64,000 nt of DNA from Bacteroidia bacterium (GTDB taxonomy: Bacteria > Bacteroidota > Bacteroidia > J057): NCBI GenBank assembly GCA_041391665.1, contig JAWKNO010000001.1, positions 2,666,001 to 2,730,000 of the forward strand, in the 5' to 3' direction. A model generated the notes under the pieces. That model searched no databases. It was not told the origin of the DNA and saw only the letters and a list, made by a program, of their open reading frames with translations. A program made the position numbers and the translations under genes. Shown here piece by piece: positions 61,312-64,000 of the stretch (position 1 is its first letter; each line of letters opens with the position of its first letter).

Positions 61312-64000
61312 ATGATTTCAGCCATTTTTAACCTATTCAGATTCCCGATATGTCTGATGTTTGCCCTGATGCTGGCCCTGCAGCAAATGGCCGCACAGCC
61401 ACTGACTTTCCCCAACAATTTCCACGCATTTGTGGACTGGGCAGATATCGATCAGGACGGCGACCCCGATTTATTGTATTCCTACCGGGTTTTAAACAAT
61501 TCACAGGCGTGGACCCGGCTTGCCCTGAATACAAATGGTAGTTTTGCTTTTGCTGCGGATACCATAACCCAGACATTTGGTTTTGTCAAATGGGGCGATT
61601 TTGACAACGACGGCGACCTGGACTTCGCCCAACTGGGTGCTCAGCCGGGGATATATGAAAACACAGGAAATCTGACATTTTCCAAGCTTCCCACCGTGTT
61701 GCCAGCCTATAAAGGGGAACTCGACTGGGGCGATTATGACAACGATGGCGATCTGGACCTGGCGATTGCCGGAAATGTATCCGGCAACTGGTATGATACG
61801 GCCTATATCCATCTCTTTCAAAATGATGCAGGGGGTTTTAGTGAATTAACCGGTTTTAACCCGGTGGCAAATCCATTGTTTGACATTAAAGATATTCAGT
61901 GGGTGGATTATGATGTGGACGGCGATCTGGATCTAACTTTCAGCATGTTTGGCTATTCCGGTCAGGCTGGCCGGAAAGGAGCGATTTTGCTGGAAAATAA
62001 TGGCGGGATTTTCGCTGATTTGGGTCTCACTATGAAGGGCCTTCGTGCAGCATGGGGGGATATTGACCAGGACGGCGACCCGGATGTAAACTGCGGACGT
62101 AATTTTAATAACGCTTCTCAAAGCATTTCTTACCTACAGACATTACCCGGAGTATTTCAGGATAGCCTGTTGGTGAGTCTGGGCGGCCTGGCCCATATGG
62201 GGCTTTCAAAACTGGGGGACTGGGACAACGATGGCGATCTGGACTGGATGATTGCCGGAGGACTGGATGCTACCCCGGTAACGGGCAGATTACTGAACAA
62301 TAGCGGGGGAAGTTTTTCCCCCGGAACCAGTTTTGCCAGTTTCAAATCGCCGGTAAGTGGGGGTTTTGCAGATACAGACGGCGATGGCGACCTCGATTTT
62401 CTGATTTCCGGGGTAGATGGATTTACCGGATCAGAAACCTATGCCACACTGTTGTATCAAAATTCAGCCTCCATCTCCAACACCCCGCCTTCTATACCTT
62501 CAGGGCTTGCAGGCAATATCAGCGGCGGGAATTGTGCCAATGTGACCGTTATATTTCAATGGAATCCCGCTACTGACAACGAAACCGCATCGGCGGGCCT
62601 GACCTATCATCTGCGTGTGGGAACCAGCCCCGGCGGTCATGAGGTGTTTTCAGGCGCAAAACACTGGCAACCGGGCCCTGGCAATGTACAGCAAAACACA
62701 AGCTGGACGATTGAAAATCTTAACCTGAGCCAACCCTTGTACTGGAGCGTAGAAGCGGTGGACAATAGTTTTGCCACTTCGGGGTTTGCACCCGAACAAG
62801 TACTGCTTCCCCCCGGGGGGAATGCCCTTTTTGCCGATGCAGGAATATCTTTTCCCGGGATCGGGGTTGGTTCATTGGAGTGGGGAGATTTTGATGCTGA
62901 TGGCGATCTGGATATCCTGGCAAGTGGAGATCAGCAAATCAATGGTCCGGGCACGACCCGGCTGTACCGCAACGACGGAGGTAGTTTTAGTCTGGTCAGT
63001 CCCCTGCCTTTCGCGAATCTGAAAGAGGGAAGTGCCAGATTCATCGACTTTGACCGGGACAATGATCTCGACGTCATCCTGATGGGGAGAAATAGTTCCA
63101 ATACGCCCCTGACGATTCTGTATCAGAATGCTTCGGGTACTTATTTGCCGGTGCTCAATCCCAATTTTACAGGCTTATACCGGGGCTCGCTCTCCGTAGC
63201 CGATTACGATGACAATGGCTATGCAGATGTTGTGGCAATGGGGCTGAATGCCGCAGGAACCCCTCAAACCATTTTGTATTCCAATATCGACGGAACGTTA
63301 GAGCAAAGCGGCATACCGCTGACCGGCCTGTATGATGGCGATATTTCCTGGCATGATCGTTCGGACCGGTTTCCCGACCTTGTCATATCAGGAAAGGGTT
63401 TTCTTGGCGATGCTTATACCTTCTATTACCAGAATATAGAGGGAGACCTTACCCAGGTAGGCAGCAATAACCTGCTGTCCCCGATGGCTGAATCAGCTAT
63501 TGCAGCTAATAACCGGGATGGAGCTGGATTTTACGAGTATGTGGTGATGGGTTCAACGTCTTCGTCGCCGCAAACTTTTGCCTATGTCTTCGACGATCAG
63601 ACGGAGTCGCTACCGGGTTTTTTGTATGGTGATATTGTCTGGATCGATTTTGACAGTGACGGAGACAATGACCTGGCCATGACCGGGTTAGACCTTCAAA
63701 GCAATCAGGTACAGACCCGCCTGTACCAAAATATCAATGACAGCTATTCGCTGGTTTGCGGTGCGGTGCCGGAGGAAGGAAATGACCGGAGCCGCCTGGC
63801 CGTGGCCGACTTTGACCAGGATGGAGACCTTGATCTTATGTTCACCTCGTTTGACGGAAACGGGCAGGCTTTTGGCCGTCTTTACCAAAATGATAATAAT
63901 GCGGTTAACACTCCCCCTTCCCTGCCGCCGGGTTTTTCTTTGTCTGCCAATTGTAATGTGTTGGAACTGAGTTGGGACCCCGCCAATGACAATGAATCCC
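61312..64000 (+). CDS. FG-GAP/VCBS repeat surface protein (3' end beyond window)
   Basis: The frame is open from the ATG at 61312 to the right edge, at least 896 codons. A signal peptide is visible (FRFPICLMFALMLALQQMAA). The body is a series of FG-GAP/VCBS repeats, each with a calcium-type loop such as DIDQDGDPD, DFDNDGDLD, DYDNDGDLD, DQDGDPD, DTDGDGDLD and DFDADGDLD. These alternate with a fibronectin-III-like domain near 62490-62810 (PPSIPSGLAG ... WSVEAVDNSF). Another begins at the cut (PPSLPPGFSLSANC). Such proteins fold as propellers and act in adhesion or matrix binding; a T9SS tail is expected beyond the window. Confidence 0.9.
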   Translation, partial: MISAIFNLFRFPICLMFALMLALQQMAAQPLTFPNNFHAFVDWADIDQDGDPDLLYSYRVLNNSQAWTRLALNTNGSFAFAADTITQTFGFVKWGDFDNDGDLDFAQLGAQPGIYENTGNLTFSKLPTVLPAYKGELDWGDYDNDGDLDLAIAGNVSGNWYDTAYIHLFQNDAGGFSELTGFNPVANPLFDIKDIQWVDYDVDGDLDLTFSMFGYSGQAGRKGAILLENNGGIFADLGLTMKGLRAAWGDIDQDGDPDVNCGRNFNNASQSISYLQTLPGVFQDSLLVSLGGLAHMGLSKLGDWDNDGDLDWMIAGGLDATPVTGRLLNNSGGSFSPGTSFASFKSPVSGGFADTDGDGDLDFLISGVDGFTGSETYATLLYQNSASISNTPPSIPSGLAGNISGGNCANVTVIFQWNPATDNETASAGLTYHLRVGTSPGGHEVFSGAKHWQPGPGNVQQNTSWTIENLNLSQPLYWSVEAVDNSFATSGFAPEQVLLPPGGNALFADAGISFPGIGVGSLEWGDFDADGDLDILASGDQQINGPGTTRLYRNDGGSFSLVSPLPFANLKEGSARFIDFDRDNDLDVILMGRNSSNTPLTILYQNASGTYLPVLNPNFTGLYRGSLSVADYDDNGYADVVAMGLNAAGTPQTILYSNIDGTLEQSGIPLTGLYDGDISWHDRSDRFPDLVISGKGFLGDAYTFYYQNIEGDLTQVGSNNLLSPMAESAIAANNRDGAGFYEYVVMGSTSSSPQTFAYVFDDQTESLPGFLYGDIVWIDFDSDGDNDLAMTGLDLQSNQVQTRLYQNINDSYSLVCGAVPEEGNDRSRLAVADFDQDGDLDLMFTSFDGNGQAFGRLYQNDNNAVNTPPSLPPGFSLSANCNVLELSWDPANDNES

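Noticed and set aside
1..64000. tRNA or rRNA genes
   Set aside because: I saw no rRNA stretch or convincing tRNA cloverleaf while reading; a dedicated covariance search would be decisive.

Overview
This window looks like the chromosome of a free-living member of the Bacteroidota, probably from or near the class Saprospiria. The evidence is several secreted proteins with type IX secretion (T9SS) or gliding-motility C-terminal sorting domains, a tail-fibre (S74) surface protein, a TPR sensor kinase with a NarL-type regulator, and many polysaccharide-active genes. Taxonomy is inferred from protein types only.

Layout. 1-7.9 kb: housekeeping and envelope genes (recQ cut by the left edge, a YD-repeat protein, a DUF1295 membrane protein, nuoC, pyrE, a Nudix hydrolase, an OmpA-like protein). 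7.9-22.5 kb: one accessory island, all read on the minus strand. It holds a type III-B (Cmr) CRISPR-Cas system with a CorA-like membrane protein, a Cmr1-like RAMP protein, Cmr2/Cas10, Cmr3-6 and Cas6. These are followed by CRISPR array 2 with a 421-bp leader, a broken reverse transcriptase-cas1 fusion, cas2, and array 1 with a near-identical 421-bp leader. REP-like palindromes and copies of one flanking sequence surround both arrays. 22.7-24.7 kb: a T9SS cargo protein. 24.8-26.5 kb: a non-coding block of degenerate 11-bp repeats with longer modules. 26.5-32 kb: amidohydrolase, sodium/solute symporter and two paralogous membrane proteins. 32-46.4 kb: carbohydrate region (sulfatase, phosphatase-like protein, FAH hydrolase plus SDR resembling the L-fuconate route, LacI regulator, GH20, CBM9-like protein, a double esterase). 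46.4-64 kb: a giant cell-surface repeat protein, hydrolases, a PA14/cytochrome protein, metF, an EAD-like/TPR gene pair, an ABC permease, a two-component system, and an FG-GAP repeat protein running off the right edge.

How the CRISPR parts fit. Cas10 keeps its GGDD cyclase motif but has no visible HD nuclease, and a CorA-like protein heads the operon. This points to nucleotide signalling to a membrane effector, as in the Bacteroides fragilis SAM-AMP system, but no SAM-AMP-degrading gene lies beside it. The adaptation module descends from an RT-Cas1 fusion, a type linked to spacer capture from RNA. It has lost most of the RT and the Cas1 N-terminus, while the Cas1 integrase residues remain.

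The most striking signal is in the spacers. A large share contain short perfect inverted repeats, and the five spacers next to the leader of array 2 all have stems of 6-7 bp. Together with the RT-Cas1 ancestry, this suggests a spacer repertoire drawn from structured RNA.
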